Translations under genes and position numbers: made by a program | Notes under the pieces: generated by a model | Databases searched by the model: none | Seen by the model: only the letters and a program-made list of their open reading frames with translations | What the model was told of the DNA's origin: nothing | Source of the DNA: Aquicoccus porphyridii | GTDB lineage: Bacteria; Pseudomonadota; Alphaproteobacteria; Rhodobacterales; Rhodobacteraceae | Direction: 5' to 3' | Length of the DNA stretch: 64,000 bases | Assembly: GCF_008369105.1 (NCBI RefSeq) | Contig: NZ_VINQ01000001.1 | Span: 310,001-374,000 of the forward strand | Part shown: piece after piece, positions 35,212 through 43,748 of the stretch | Layout of the letters: each line of letters opens with the position of its first letter | Numbering within the stretch: the stretch's first letter is position 1

Positions 35212-36114
35212 ATGTCCGCCTCGCTACCACGCCCCGACATCCTGTGCATCGGCAGTGTCCATTGGGACGTGATCGGGCGCACCGGGCGCGACATTGGCCT
35301 TGGATCGGATGTGCCGGGGCGGATCACCCGGGGGCCGGGGGGCGTGGCGCTCAACATCGCGATGACGCTGCAACGGTACGGGCGACAACCGGCGCTGTTG
35401 TCCGCGGTCGGGCAGGATGCCGAGGGCGAGGCGCTGGTCGCGGCCTGCGCCGGGCTGGGGCTGGAGGTGCGGTTCCTCTATCGTCCCGCCGATCTGCCGA
35501 CCGATCAATACATGGCGATCGAGGGGCCGAGCGGATTGATCGCGTCGATCGCGGATGCACATTCGCTCGAAACGGCGGGGGCGCGCATCCTCGCACCGTT
35601 GCACGACGGGCGGCTGGGCGATGCCACCGCGCCCTATGACGGGGTGGTGGCACTGGATGGAAACCTGACACCGGCGCTTCTGGCACGGATCGCCGGGGCC
35701 GACATTTTTGCCCGGGCCGATTTGCGGGTTGCCCCGGCCTCGCCCGGCAAGGCCGAACGGCTGAGGCCGTTTCTGGATCGCGGGCGCGGGGTGCTTTATG
35801 TCAACCGTGAAGAGGCGGGCCTGCTTTGCGGGGCGCGTTTCGCCGATGCGGCGACAGCGGCGCGCGCGATGCTGGAACGCGGCGCGCGCCGGGTTCTGGT
35901 GACCGACGGGGCCGGGGCCGCCGCCGAGGGCGGGCCGGACGGCGTGATCCAGCGCCACCCGCCACAGGTCATGCTGCGCCGGGTGACGGGGGCGGGCGAT
36001 ACCTTCATGGCGGCCCATATTGCCGCCGAGATGGGGGGCGCAGGCCGGATCGCGGCCTTCGAACAGGCGCTCGCGGCGGCGGCGCGTTACGTAGCAATAG
36101 AGGATGCGACATGA
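35212..36114 (+). CDS. psuK: PfkB-family kinase, probable pseudouridine kinase
   Basis: A 300-residue ribokinase-fold enzyme starting MSASLPRPDILCIGSVHWDVIGR. It has the GGVALNIAMTLQRYG sugar-binding segment and the PfkB signature VTGAGDTFMAAH with the catalytic Asp near the C-terminus. It overlaps psuG by four bases, and that pairing identifies it: PsuK makes pseudouridine 5'-phosphate, which PsuG splits. AAGGATA precedes the start. An alternative sugar substrate is unlikely given the partner. Confidence 0.9.
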   Translation: MSASLPRPDILCIGSVHWDVIGRTGRDIGLGSDVPGRITRGPGGVALNIAMTLQRYGRQPALLSAVGQDAEGEALVAACAGLGLEVRFLYRPADLPTDQYMAIEGPSGLIASIADAHSLETAGARILAPLHDGRLGDATAPYDGVVALDGNLTPALLARIAGADIFARADLRVAPASPGKAERLRPFLDRGRGVLYVNREEAGLLCGARFADAATAARAMLERGARRVLVTDGAGAAAEGGPDGVIQRHPPQVMLRRVTGAGDTFMAAHIAAEMGGAGRIAAFEQALAAAARYVAIEDAT

Positions 36115-37034
36115 GCATGATCGAGTTTTCCGAAGAGGTCGCGGTGGCGCGCGCCGAGGGTCGGCCCCTCGTGGCGCTGGAATCGACGATCATAACCCAT
36201 GGCATGCCCTGGCCGCAGAATGTCGAGACCGCCCGCCTGGTCGAGGAAGATGTGCGCGCAAGCGGCGCGGTGCCCGCCACGATGGCGGTGATCGACGGGC
36301 GGCTGCATGTCGGGCTTGAGGCCGGGGCGCTGGAGCAACTTGCGCAGGCCGACAATGTTGCCAAGCTGTCGCGCGCCGACATGGCGGCCTGTATCGCGCA
36401 GGGCGGCACCGGGGCCACGACCGTGGCGGCGACCATGATCGCGGCGCGCATGGCGGGGATCGCGGTTTTCGCCACCGGCGGGATCGGCGGCGTGCATCGC
36501 GGCGCCGAAGAGACGTTCGACATTTCCGCCGACCTGCACGAACTGGCCCGCACCCCAGTGAGCGTGGTGGCGGCGGGGGCCAAGGCCATTCTCGACCTGC
36601 CCAAGACGCTTGAGGTGCTGGAAACCCTCGGCGTGCCGGTCATCGCCTGTGGGCAGGACGCATTCCCCGGGTTCTGGTCGCGCGAGTCGGGCCTGCTGGC
36701 GCCGCTCAGGATGGATGGCCCCGAAATGATCGCCCGGGCGCACCGGATGCGTGGCGCGCTGGGTCTTGATGGCGGGCAATTGATCGTCAACCCGGTGCCC
36801 GAGGCCGACGAGATCCCGCGCGGCGAGATCGAGCCGATCATCGCCCGCGCGCTTGGCGAGGTGCGGGCGCAGGGCGTGACGGGCAAGGCGGTCACGCCCT
36901 TCCTGCTGGGCCGGATCTTCGAGTTGACCGAGGGGCGGTCGCTGACCACGAATATCGCGCTCGTGCGCAACAATGCGCGGCTGGCCGCCCGGATCGCGGG
37001 CGAACTGGTGCGGATCGGGGAGACCGCAGCCTAG
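36111..37034 (+). CDS. psuG: Pseudouridine-5'-phosphate glycosidase
   Basis: Cleaves the C-C bond of pseudouridine 5'-phosphate to uracil and ribose 5-phosphate. The 307-residue protein has the family blocks VALESTIITHGMPWPQNVETA, PATMAVIDGRLHVGL, GGTGATTVAATMIAARMAGIAVFATGGIGGVHRGAEETFDISADL (catalytic and Mn-binding region) and NPVPEADEIP. The start is coupled to psuK by ATGA. No dedicated nucleoside transporter is adjacent. Confidence 0.96.
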   Translation: MSMIEFSEEVAVARAEGRPLVALESTIITHGMPWPQNVETARLVEEDVRASGAVPATMAVIDGRLHVGLEAGALEQLAQADNVAKLSRADMAACIAQGGTGATTVAATMIAARMAGIAVFATGGIGGVHRGAEETFDISADLHELARTPVSVVAAGAKAILDLPKTLEVLETLGVPVIACGQDAFPGFWSRESGLLAPLRMDGPEMIARAHRMRGALGLDGGQLIVNPVPEADEIPRGEIEPIIARALGEVRAQGVTGKAVTPFLLGRIFELTEGRSLTTNIALVRNNARLAARIAGELVRIGETAA

Positions 37035-37189
37035 CGCCTGTTGAATCTGGTCTGTTGAATCTGGCCGGGGCGGGTGTTTGCGATCAAATGCGGCGGGGTG
37101 TTCGCGATGGGGCGTTGATACCGGCCCGCATTGCCCGGCACGACAAATGTGCCTATGTCACGAGTCGAGTTTGATATAATGGTCACTCT

Positions 37190-37966
37190 ATGACATCGCC
37201 CTTTGACGAGAACGACAGCGACAAGCAGCATCGCCGTTGGCGCCCCTTTGCGGGGCTGCGCAACAATTTCCTTGCCGGTCTTGTGGTGGTGGTGCCGATT
37301 GCCATCACGCTCTGGCTGATCTGGACCTTCGTTGGCTGGATCGACAGTTGGGTTCTGCCCTTCGTGCCGCAGAAATATCATCCCGATGTGCTGATCAATC
37401 GCTGGTTCGGGGAAGCGCAGTGGTTTCGCTGGCTGTTCGGCACGAGCGATGTGAGCGTCAACATCCGCGGTGTCGGGGTGATCCTGTTCCTCGTCTTTAC
37501 CGTGACCGTCGGCTGGATCGCCAAGGGGCTGATCGGGCGCAGTTTCCTCGGCTGGGGCGAGCGGATCGTGAACCGTATGCCGATTGTCCGGTCGGTCTAT
37601 GGCGGGGTCAAGCAGATCGCCGAGACGATCTTTGCACAGACCGAATCGCAGTTCGACAAGGCCTGCCTCGTCGAATACCCGCGCAAGGGGATCTGGGCGA
37701 TCGCGTTCATCTCGACCTCGGCCAAGGGCGAGATCGACCGGCGTGTCCCGGTGGACGAGGAAATCCTCTCGGTCTTTCTGCCCACGACGCCCAACCCGAC
37801 CAGCGGGTTCCTCTTGTTCGTGCCGCGCCATTCGGTGATCGAGCTCGAGATGGGGGTCGAGGATGCCGCCAAGCTCGTCATTTCGGCGGGGCTCGTCTAT
37901 CCCAACAAGCAGGACCCGACGCAGCCGCTGGCAAAGGCAGAGCCAGAGCCGGAGGCGGCACAGTAA
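37190..37966 (+). CDS. DUF502 family membrane protein
   Basis: A 258-residue protein with two hydrophobic segments (about 28-52 and 97-117) framing a short periplasmic or cytosolic loop, and a conserved soluble C-terminal half. The motifs GLRNNFLAGLVVVVPIAITLWLIWTFVGWID, RIVNRMPIVRSVYGGVKQIAETI and FLPTTPNPTSGFLLFVPR identify DUF502, found in bacteria and plants (the COV/LCV proteins). The function in bacteria is unknown. It stands alone downstream of psuG, convergent with the patatin gene. Confidence 0.92.
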   Translation: MTSPFDENDSDKQHRRWRPFAGLRNNFLAGLVVVVPIAITLWLIWTFVGWIDSWVLPFVPQKYHPDVLINRWFGEAQWFRWLFGTSDVSVNIRGVGVILFLVFTVTVGWIAKGLIGRSFLGWGERIVNRMPIVRSVYGGVKQIAETIFAQTESQFDKACLVEYPRKGIWAIAFISTSAKGEIDRRVPVDEEILSVFLPTTPNPTSGFLLFVPRHSVIELEMGVEDAAKLVISAGLVYPNKQDPTQPLAKAEPEPEAAQ

Positions 37967-37985
37967 GGCCGGGCCTGCCCGCGGC

Positions 37986-39011
37986 TCACCCGTATATGCC
38001 CGCGAGATCGACCGAGCCGCGTTGGCCGAGGTCGTCGCCATGGGCATCGAGAAATGCCTGCGCCGCCTGTCTTCCGGCCGCCTTGAGGCGGGCGATGACA
38101 TCGGGGATGGGCACGATCTTGGTTGCGACCGACAGCTCGTTCATCAGCGCGTCATCGGCGATCATGTGCAGGTTGAGCTGCTTCATCTCGCCACGCTTCA
38201 TCCGGCCCTCGTCGAGCAGGCGCTGCGCGAAGGCGATCGCGCGCATCTCGCGCAGGAGCGAGGAATTGAAGCTGATCTCGTTGATGCGGTTGCGGATGTC
38301 CTGCGGCGTGCGGGGCACCTCGTTGCGTTCGAGCGGGTTGATGTTCACGATCACGATATCGCCGGGCAGGTCGGGCGCGAACAGCGGAAAGAGCGCCGGG
38401 TTGCCGGTATAGCCGCCGTCCCAATAGGCCTCGCCGTCGATCTCGACCGCGCGAAAGAGCGTCGGCAGGCAGGCCGAGGCAAGCAGCGCATCGGTGCTGA
38501 TGTCACCGCCCTCGAACACGCGGATCTTGCCGCTGCGCACATTGGTCGCCCCGACAAAAAGCCGCGGCCCGTCATGGGCGCAGACGCGGTCATAGTCGAA
38601 ACGTTCGGCCACGCGGCGCAGCGGGTTGGTATAGAACGGACCCGTCGCATAGGGCGAGATCATCCGCTCAAGGCTTTCCGCCCAGAGATAGGGCAGCGAA
38701 CTTCCGACCGAGTTCGACATCTGCGCAATCCCCATCCACTCGGGGAAGGCCGGGGCGTCGATGGCACCCATCTGGCGCCAGAGCCAGTCGAGATTCTCGC
38801 GCGCACCATCGCGCCCGTCGATCAGCCAGCCGGATTTCAGCGCCGCCCCGTTGAGCGCCCCCGCCGAGGTGCCGGAAATGCCGGCGATCTCTAGATCTTC
38901 CTCGTCAAGCAGCCGGTCGAGCACGCCCCAGGTGAACGCGCCATGCGCGCCGCCCCCCTGAAGCGCGAGATTGATCCGGCGGGTCACGTCAGAGCGCCGT
39001 CCAGCCGCCAT
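37986..39011 (-). CDS. Patatin-like phospholipase family protein
   Basis: A 341-residue cytosolic lipid hydrolase with the Ser-Asp dyad. The oxyanion motif is LALQGGGAHGAFTWG, the nucleophile Ser49 lies in GISGTSAG, and Asp198 lies in YWDGGY. No signal peptide is seen. The open frame overlaps the end of the dehydrogenase gene upstream by 23 bases. A GTG at 38987, one base past that stop, is an equally reasonable start. The coupling with 3-hydroxybutyrate dehydrogenase suggests a link to polyhydroxybutyrate or lipid turnover, which is inference. Confidence 0.9.
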   Translation of the reverse strand: MAAGRRSDVTRRINLALQGGGAHGAFTWGVLDRLLDEEDLEIAGISGTSAGALNGAALKSGWLIDGRDGARENLDWLWRQMGAIDAPAFPEWMGIAQMSNSVGSSLPYLWAESLERMISPYATGPFYTNPLRRVAERFDYDRVCAHDGPRLFVGATNVRSGKIRVFEGGDISTDALLASACLPTLFRAVEIDGEAYWDGGYTGNPALFPLFAPDLPGDIVIVNINPLERNEVPRTPQDIRNRINEISFNSSLLREMRAIAFAQRLLDEGRMKRGEMKQLNLHMIADDALMNELSVATKIVPIPDVIARLKAAGRQAAQAFLDAHGDDLGQRGSVDLAGIYG

Positions 39012-39762
39012 CCACCGAGATCGTGGTGCCGGTGATCTGATCGGCGGCGGGCGAGCACAGGAACACGGTGGTGCCGCCCAACTGTTCGACGGTGGCGAAT
39101 TCCTTTGACGGTTGGCGCGCCAGCATCACCTCCCTGACCACGGTGTCGCGGTCCATGTCATGCGCCTTCATCTGGTCGGGGATTTGCGCCTCGACCAGCG
39201 GGGTCAGCACATAGCCCGGGCAGATCGCGTTGCAGGTGATCCCCTGCCCCGCGGTTTCAAGCGCCGTGGTCTTGCTGAGGCCGACGACGCCGTGCTTGGC
39301 CGCGATATAGGCGGATTTGTAGGGCGACGCGGTCAGCCCGTGGGCCGAGGCGATATTGACCACCCGGCCCCAACCCGCCTTGCGCATGCCCGGCAGCGCG
39401 GCGGCGGTGGTGTGAAAGGCCGAGCTGAGGTTGATCGCGATGATCGCATCCCATTTCTCGGTCGGGAATTCGTCGATCGGGGCAACATGCTGAATCCCGG
39501 CGTTGTTCACGAGGATATCGCAGCCCCCGGCCTTTTCGATCAGCGCGCGGCATTGATCGGGTTTCGACATGTCGGCCGACACGTAGCGGGCCGAGACGCC
39601 GAATTCGGCGGCGACGTCGCGCGCGATCTGGTGATCCTCGTCCGAATCGGTGAAGGAGTTGAGAATCACATCGGCACCCGTGCGCGCCAGTTCCCGCGCG
39701 ATGCCAAGGCCGATGCCCGAATTCGATCCGGTGATAACGGCGGTCTTGCCTGCAAGTGTCAT
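38989..39762 (-). CDS. bdhA: 3-hydroxybutyrate dehydrogenase
   Basis: An NAD-dependent short-chain dehydrogenase of 257 residues. The Rossmann motif is TGSNSGIGLG, the structural NNAG lies at 86-89, and the catalytic Ser139, Tyr152 and Lys156 lie in NIASAHGLTASPYKSAYIAAKHG. The features FHTTAAALPGM and TPLVEAQIPDQ are typical of bacterial BdhA, which interconverts 3-hydroxybutyrate and acetoacetate. An AGGAGG site precedes the ATG. Confidence 0.93.
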   Translation of the reverse strand: MTLAGKTAVITGSNSGIGLGIARELARTGADVILNSFTDSDEDHQIARDVAAEFGVSARYVSADMSKPDQCRALIEKAGGCDILVNNAGIQHVAPIDEFPTEKWDAIIAINLSSAFHTTAAALPGMRKAGWGRVVNIASAHGLTASPYKSAYIAAKHGVVGLSKTTALETAGQGITCNAICPGYVLTPLVEAQIPDQMKAHDMDRDTVVREVMLARQPSKEFATVEQLGGTTVFLCSPAADQITGTTISVDGGWTAL

Positions 39763-39840
39763 GGTCTGTCTGCCTCCTGAGATGGGATGAGCTTACCTTG
39801 CCATGACCTTCACGCGGGCGAAACCGCGATTCGCGGCCGA

Positions 39841-40023
39841 TCAGCCCTGATGCGGGGCGCTGGTGGTGTCGAGCGCGTTCCTGATTCGCTGCCAGTTCTC
39901 GACCTCGGTGTTGTTGCCCGACACCTTGTATTCGCGGATCTTGCGGGCGGCCTCGACCGGGGCCTTGGCCCCGTGTGCCGTGCGCAGGGCACGGGCCAGT
40001 TCTGCAATCTTGACGGCGTCCAT
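39841..40023 (-). CDS. Small conserved-looking cytosolic protein, unknown
   Basis: A 60-residue protein beginning MDAVKIAELARAL, rich in Ala, Lys and Glu and predicted helical, ending TTSAPHQG. AGGAG stands seven bases ahead of the ATG, and the codons look like those of real genes around it. The 47-residue upstream extension of the frame is rejected. I do not recognise a family. It lies between bdhA and the sRNA candidate, all on the minus strand. Confidence 0.65.
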   Translation of the reverse strand: MDAVKIAELARALRTAHGAKAPVEAARKIREYKVSGNNTEVENWQRIRNALDTTSAPHQG

Positions 40024-40147
40024 GATAATCTCCTGCTTTGGTGTTTCATCGCCGGCCAATGCCTGACCGGAGCGACACCATAACACGGCAGCAAGCGCGT
40101 TTTGATGACAGCCGCCGAACGGCGCCCCAAGCGGCAAGGTTCCGCGC

Positions 40148-40175
40148 AAAAAAAACGCCGGCACAAGGCCGGCGT
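40148..40175 (-). terminator. Strong intrinsic terminator, minus strand
   Basis: ACGCCGGC (40155-40162) and GCCGGCGT (40168-40175) pair perfectly around a five-base loop. Eight U residues follow on the minus strand. No minus-strand protein gene precedes it within the intergenic region. Confidence 0.8.
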
Positions 40176-40223
40176 CCAGTTATTGAGGCAGGTTTCATAC
40201 AGGCAAGAAACCTATCGAGCAGT
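40148..40223 (-). ncRNA. Candidate small regulatory RNA with promoter, two hairpins and terminator
   Basis: A strong minus-strand promoter predicts a start near 40223. The RNA of about 75 nt would contain a seven-base-pair hairpin AGGTTTC...GAAACCT (40190-40213), a single-stranded linker near GCCTCAATAACTGG, and an intrinsic terminator ACGCCGGC/GCCGGCGT followed by U8. No ORF of any length with a ribosome binding site is present. The layout (hairpin, unpaired seed, U-rich terminator) is typical of Hfq-dependent sRNAs, and hfq is in this genome. I recognise no known family. Confidence 0.6.
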
Positions 40224-40229
40224 GCCCTC

Positions 40230-40258
40230 TTTATAAGCAATTTGGAGCGCTTGTCCAA
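40230..40258 (-). promoter_or_regulatory. Predicted promoter of the 40.2 kb sRNA candidate
   Basis: On the minus strand, TTGGAC (40258-40253), exactly 17 bases, and TATAAA (40235-40230). Both elements are close to the sigma-70 consensus (four of six and five of six), among the best promoter matches I saw in this window. Confidence 0.65.
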
Positions 40259-40337
40259 GCTAAAAGTTTGATAACACGTAAAACCCCCGTTAGCGTGGGT
40301 TTCAAGAAAACAAGAGCAGAGCGGAATTGTTGCAAAA

Positions 40338-42164
40338 ATGGGATTGGATTATTTCCCCTCGTCGGTGCGAAACATGGTGTGTCGGGCGTTGGTTCTGGGC
40401 GGTCTTTTCCTTGCGCCCATGGCGCAGGCGGAACCGCAGCACGGGATATCTATGTATGGTGCGCCGGGCCTGCCACCTGATTTTGTGTCGCTGCCCTATG
40501 CCAACCCCGAGGCGCCCCGTGGCGGGCGGATCGTCACCGGCAATACCGGCGGCTTTGACAGTCTCAACCCGTTCATCCTGAAAGGCACCGCGCCGTGGCA
40601 GCTGCGCTTCCTGGGCTACGAGGGGCTGTTGGGGCGCAACTGGGACGAACCCTTCGCGCTTTACGGGCTGCTGGCCGAATCGGTCGAGACGGGGCCGAAT
40701 CGCAACTGGGTCGAATTCACCCTGCGCGAGGAGGCCCGATTCTCGGATGGCAGCCCGGTCACGGTCGAGGATGTGATCTGGAGTTTCGAGACGCTGGGCA
40801 CGCGGGGGCACCCCATCTACCTCACCTTCTGGACCAAGGTTAAGGGGATCGAGCAGACCGGCCCGCGCAGCGTGCGTTTGACTTTCAATACCGACGACCG
40901 CGAGCTGGCGCTGATTGCCGGGCTGCGCCCGATCCTGAAAAAGGCCCAGTGGGAGGCGCGCGCATTCACCGATTCCGGGCTCGACACCGTGCCGATCGGC
41001 ACCGGGCCTTACGTGGTCGAGAGGTTCGAGCCGGGGCGCAACGTGGTGATGCGGCGCAACCCCGAGTATTGGGGCCGCGATTTGCCGCTGATGCGGGGGC
41101 GGGCCAATCTCGACGAGATCCGCATCGAATTCTACGGCGATGCGGCGGTGATGTTCGAGGCGTTCAAGGCGGGCGAGTTGACCGTCTATCGCGAGACCAA
41201 TGCCGAGAAATGGCAAAGCGCCTATGATTTCCCGGCCGTGCAGGCGGGTGACGTGATCAAATCGGAAATCCCCAGCGGCAAGCCCTCGGGGATGACCGGA
41301 TTCGTGATGAACACGCGCCATGCGCCATTCGATGACTGGCGCGTGCGGCAGGCGATGATCCATGCCTTCAACTTTGAATACATGAACGACGCGATCACCG
41401 GCGGGCGGCAAAAGCGGATCACCTCGTATTTCTCGGGCACCGATCTCGGGATGCGGCCCGGCCCGGCCGAGGGGCGGGTGCGCGATCTGCTGGCGCCCTT
41501 TGCCGACACGCTTTTGCCCGGCGCGCTCGATGGTTATGCGCTGCCCGAATCCGACGGCACGGCGCGCAACCGCAAGAACCTGCGCGCGGCGATGCGGCTT
41601 TTGCAGGAGGCGGGCTATCGCGCCGATCAGGGGGTGATGCGCGATGCGGCGGGCCGGGCGCTCGCGTTCTCGATCCTGCTGCCGCAGGGGTCGACCGAGA
41701 AACAGGCCTTCGCCAACATCTTCATCCGCGCGCTCGAGCGGATCGGGGTGCGCGCCACGCTCGACGTGGTGGACAATGCGCAATATTTCGCGCGGATTCA
41801 GACCTTCGATTTCGACATGACCGATTTTAGGCGCGATTTCTCGCTCTCGCCGGGCAATGAACAGCGCGCCTATTGGGGCAGCGCGGCGGCGGATCAGCCG
41901 GGATCGCGCAACCTCATGGGGGTGAAATCGCCCGCCATCGAGGCAATGATCGCGCGGATGCTCGAGACCGGCGACCAGGACGAATTCACCGCCGCCGTGC
42001 GCGCGCTCGATCGGGTGTTGATGACCGGGCGCTACGTGATCCCGACCTATGCATTCGGCGTCGCGCGCATCGCCCATGTCCGGCAGTTGCGCTATCCCGA
42101 GCGGCTTCCGGTCTATGGTGACGGGTACTGGTTCCTGCCCGATGTCTGGTGGTGGCAGGAGTGA
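40338..42164 (+). CDS. ABC transporter solute-binding protein, family 5 (YejA-like peptide binding)
   Basis: A 608-residue periplasmic protein with a signal peptide near residues 1-31 (ending APMAQA/EPQHG). The SBP_bac_5 fold is marked by LKGTAPWQLRFLGYEGLLGRN, FSDGSPVTVEDVIWSFETL, YVVERFEPGRNVVMRRNPEYWGRDL and DDWRVRQAMIHAFNFEYMN. The HPIYLTFW and KFDFDM-type features place it near YejA, which delivers peptides such as microcin C to YejBEF. No permease or ATPase gene lies beside it. A second ATG at 40377 would shorten the signal peptide. Confidence 0.9.
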   Translation: MGLDYFPSSVRNMVCRALVLGGLFLAPMAQAEPQHGISMYGAPGLPPDFVSLPYANPEAPRGGRIVTGNTGGFDSLNPFILKGTAPWQLRFLGYEGLLGRNWDEPFALYGLLAESVETGPNRNWVEFTLREEARFSDGSPVTVEDVIWSFETLGTRGHPIYLTFWTKVKGIEQTGPRSVRLTFNTDDRELALIAGLRPILKKAQWEARAFTDSGLDTVPIGTGPYVVERFEPGRNVVMRRNPEYWGRDLPLMRGRANLDEIRIEFYGDAAVMFEAFKAGELTVYRETNAEKWQSAYDFPAVQAGDVIKSEIPSGKPSGMTGFVMNTRHAPFDDWRVRQAMIHAFNFEYMNDAITGGRQKRITSYFSGTDLGMRPGPAEGRVRDLLAPFADTLLPGALDGYALPESDGTARNRKNLRAAMRLLQEAGYRADQGVMRDAAGRALAFSILLPQGSTEKQAFANIFIRALERIGVRATLDVVDNAQYFARIQTFDFDMTDFRRDFSLSPGNEQRAYWGSAAADQPGSRNLMGVKSPAIEAMIARMLETGDQDEFTAAVRALDRVLMTGRYVIPTYAFGVARIAHVRQLRYPERLPVYGDGYWFLPDVWWWQE

Positions 42165-42215
42165 TCTGCGCGGCGCGCGCTTGCAACGCGCCCCGACCGG
42201 GCGTAGCAAGACGCC

Positions 42216-43748
42216 ATGCGCTCGATCCATGATGAGGGGCCGTTTGCCCCCTGCCCCAACCCGTTCAACTTCACCGCCCATGTGCTGGGCCGGGCCGCAG
42301 ACCTGCCCGACAAGATCGCGTTGGCGGTGCTGGGTCCGGCGCGGGCCGAACGCTGGTCCTATGCGCGGCTTGAGCAGGCGGTGCGCGGCACCGGAACCGG
42401 ACTTTTGCAAGCCGGGCTGAAGCCGGGCGATATCGTGCTGATGCGGTTGGGCAATACGGTCGAGTTTCCGATTGCCTATCTCGGGGCGATCGCGGTGGGC
42501 TGTGTCCCGGTGCCGACCTCCTCGCAACTGACCGCGCACGAGGTGGCGGCGATGATCGACACGCTGAAACCCGCGGCGATCCTGCGGGGCGACGGCATTG
42601 CCTGCCCGGATGAGCCGGGCGTGCCGGTGATCGGGCAGGATGATCTCGAGGCGATGCGCGATCTGGGGCCTTGTGAGTATGACATGGGCGATCCCGACCG
42701 GCTCGCCTATATCATCTTCACCTCCGGCACATCGGGCAAGCCGCGCGCGGTTTGCCACGCCCATCGCGCGATCTGGGCGCGGCAGATGATGCACGAGGGC
42801 TGGTACGGGCTCGGCGAGGGCGACCGGCTCTGCCATGCGGGGGCGTTCAACTGGACCTATACGCTCGGCACCGGGCTGATGGACCCGTGGAGCGTGGGCG
42901 CGACGGCGCTCATCCCCGAACCGGGCACGGCGCCCGAGATGATCCCGCTCTTGCTCAAGCGGTATGATGCGACGATTTTTGCCGCCGCACCAGGGGTTTA
43001 CCGGAAGATATTAAGCCAAAGCACGAAGATCGACCTGCCCCGCCTGCGCCACGGGCTGAGCGCGGGCGAAAAGCTCTCCGAGGCGATCCGCGCGGGCTGG
43101 CACGCGGCGACGGGCACGATGCTTTACGAGGCGTTCGGCATGTCGGAATGTTCGACCTTCATCTCGGCCAGCCCGTCCCGCCCGGCGCGCCCCGGCACGC
43201 TGGGGCGGCCGCAAAAGGGGCGGCGCGTCGCCATCGTCGACGAGGCGGGCGAGCCTGTGCCGCTGGGCGAGGATGGCACGATTGCCGTCTCGAACCGCGA
43301 TCCGGGGCTGATGCTCGGCTATCTCGGCGCCGAAGAGGAAACCGCCGCACGGTTTCGGGGCGAATGGTTCCTGACCGGCGATCACGGCGCGATGGGCGAA
43401 GATTTCCAGATCGAGTATCACGCGCGGGTCGATGACATGATGAACGCCGGCGGCTATCGTGTCTCGCCGCTCGAAGTGGAATCGGCGTTCCACGATTTTC
43501 CCGGCCTGACCGAGATCGGCGTCACCGATGTCGAGGTCAAGGCCGACGCGCGGGTGATCGTCGCCTTCTACACCTCTCCCGCGCCACTGGACGCGGCCGC
43601 GCTGGCGGCCTATGCAGGTGAGCGGCTGGCGCGTTACAAGCAGCCGCGCCTGTTCGTGCATGTCGACGCCCTGCCGCGCAACCCGAACGGAAAGCTCCAG
43701 CGCCAGGCATTGAAACAAGTATACGAGGCGCAACATGGTCAAGCTTGA
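42216..43748 (+). CDS. AMP-dependent acyl-CoA synthetase/ligase (benzoate-CoA ligase-like)
   Basis: A 510-residue ANL-superfamily enzyme that activates a carboxylate as acyl-AMP and transfers it to CoA. The P-loop is YIIFTSGTSGKPRAV, the A5 motif is YEAFGMSECS, the A7 motif is WFLTGDHG, the hinge is RVDDMMNAGGYRVSPLEVE and the catalytic Lys is in PNGKLQRQAL near the C-terminus. The N-terminal FNFTAHVLG and the general layout resemble the benzoate/aryl-CoA ligase group. The substrate is undetermined. Its 3' end overlaps the next gene by 14 bases. Confidence 0.92.
   Translation: MRSIHDEGPFAPCPNPFNFTAHVLGRAADLPDKIALAVLGPARAERWSYARLEQAVRGTGTGLLQAGLKPGDIVLMRLGNTVEFPIAYLGAIAVGCVPVPTSSQLTAHEVAAMIDTLKPAAILRGDGIACPDEPGVPVIGQDDLEAMRDLGPCEYDMGDPDRLAYIIFTSGTSGKPRAVCHAHRAIWARQMMHEGWYGLGEGDRLCHAGAFNWTYTLGTGLMDPWSVGATALIPEPGTAPEMIPLLLKRYDATIFAAAPGVYRKILSQSTKIDLPRLRHGLSAGEKLSEAIRAGWHAATGTMLYEAFGMSECSTFISASPSRPARPGTLGRPQKGRRVAIVDEAGEPVPLGEDGTIAVSNRDPGLMLGYLGAEEETAARFRGEWFLTGDHGAMGEDFQIEYHARVDDMMNAGGYRVSPLEVESAFHDFPGLTEIGVTDVEVKADARVIVAFYTSPAPLDAAALAAYAGERLARYKQPRLFVHVDALPRNPNGKLQRQALKQVYEAQHGQA

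Noticed and set aside
37038-37064. Tandem 13-base repeat (CTGTTGAATCTGG twice) after psuG
   Set aside because: Only two units, with no further structure or context. Probably a small duplication without function.
40302-42836. Minus-strand open frame of 844 residues
   Set aside because: Arg/His/Pro-rich shadow of the solute-binding protein and ligase genes, with no recognisable domain or ribosome binding site.
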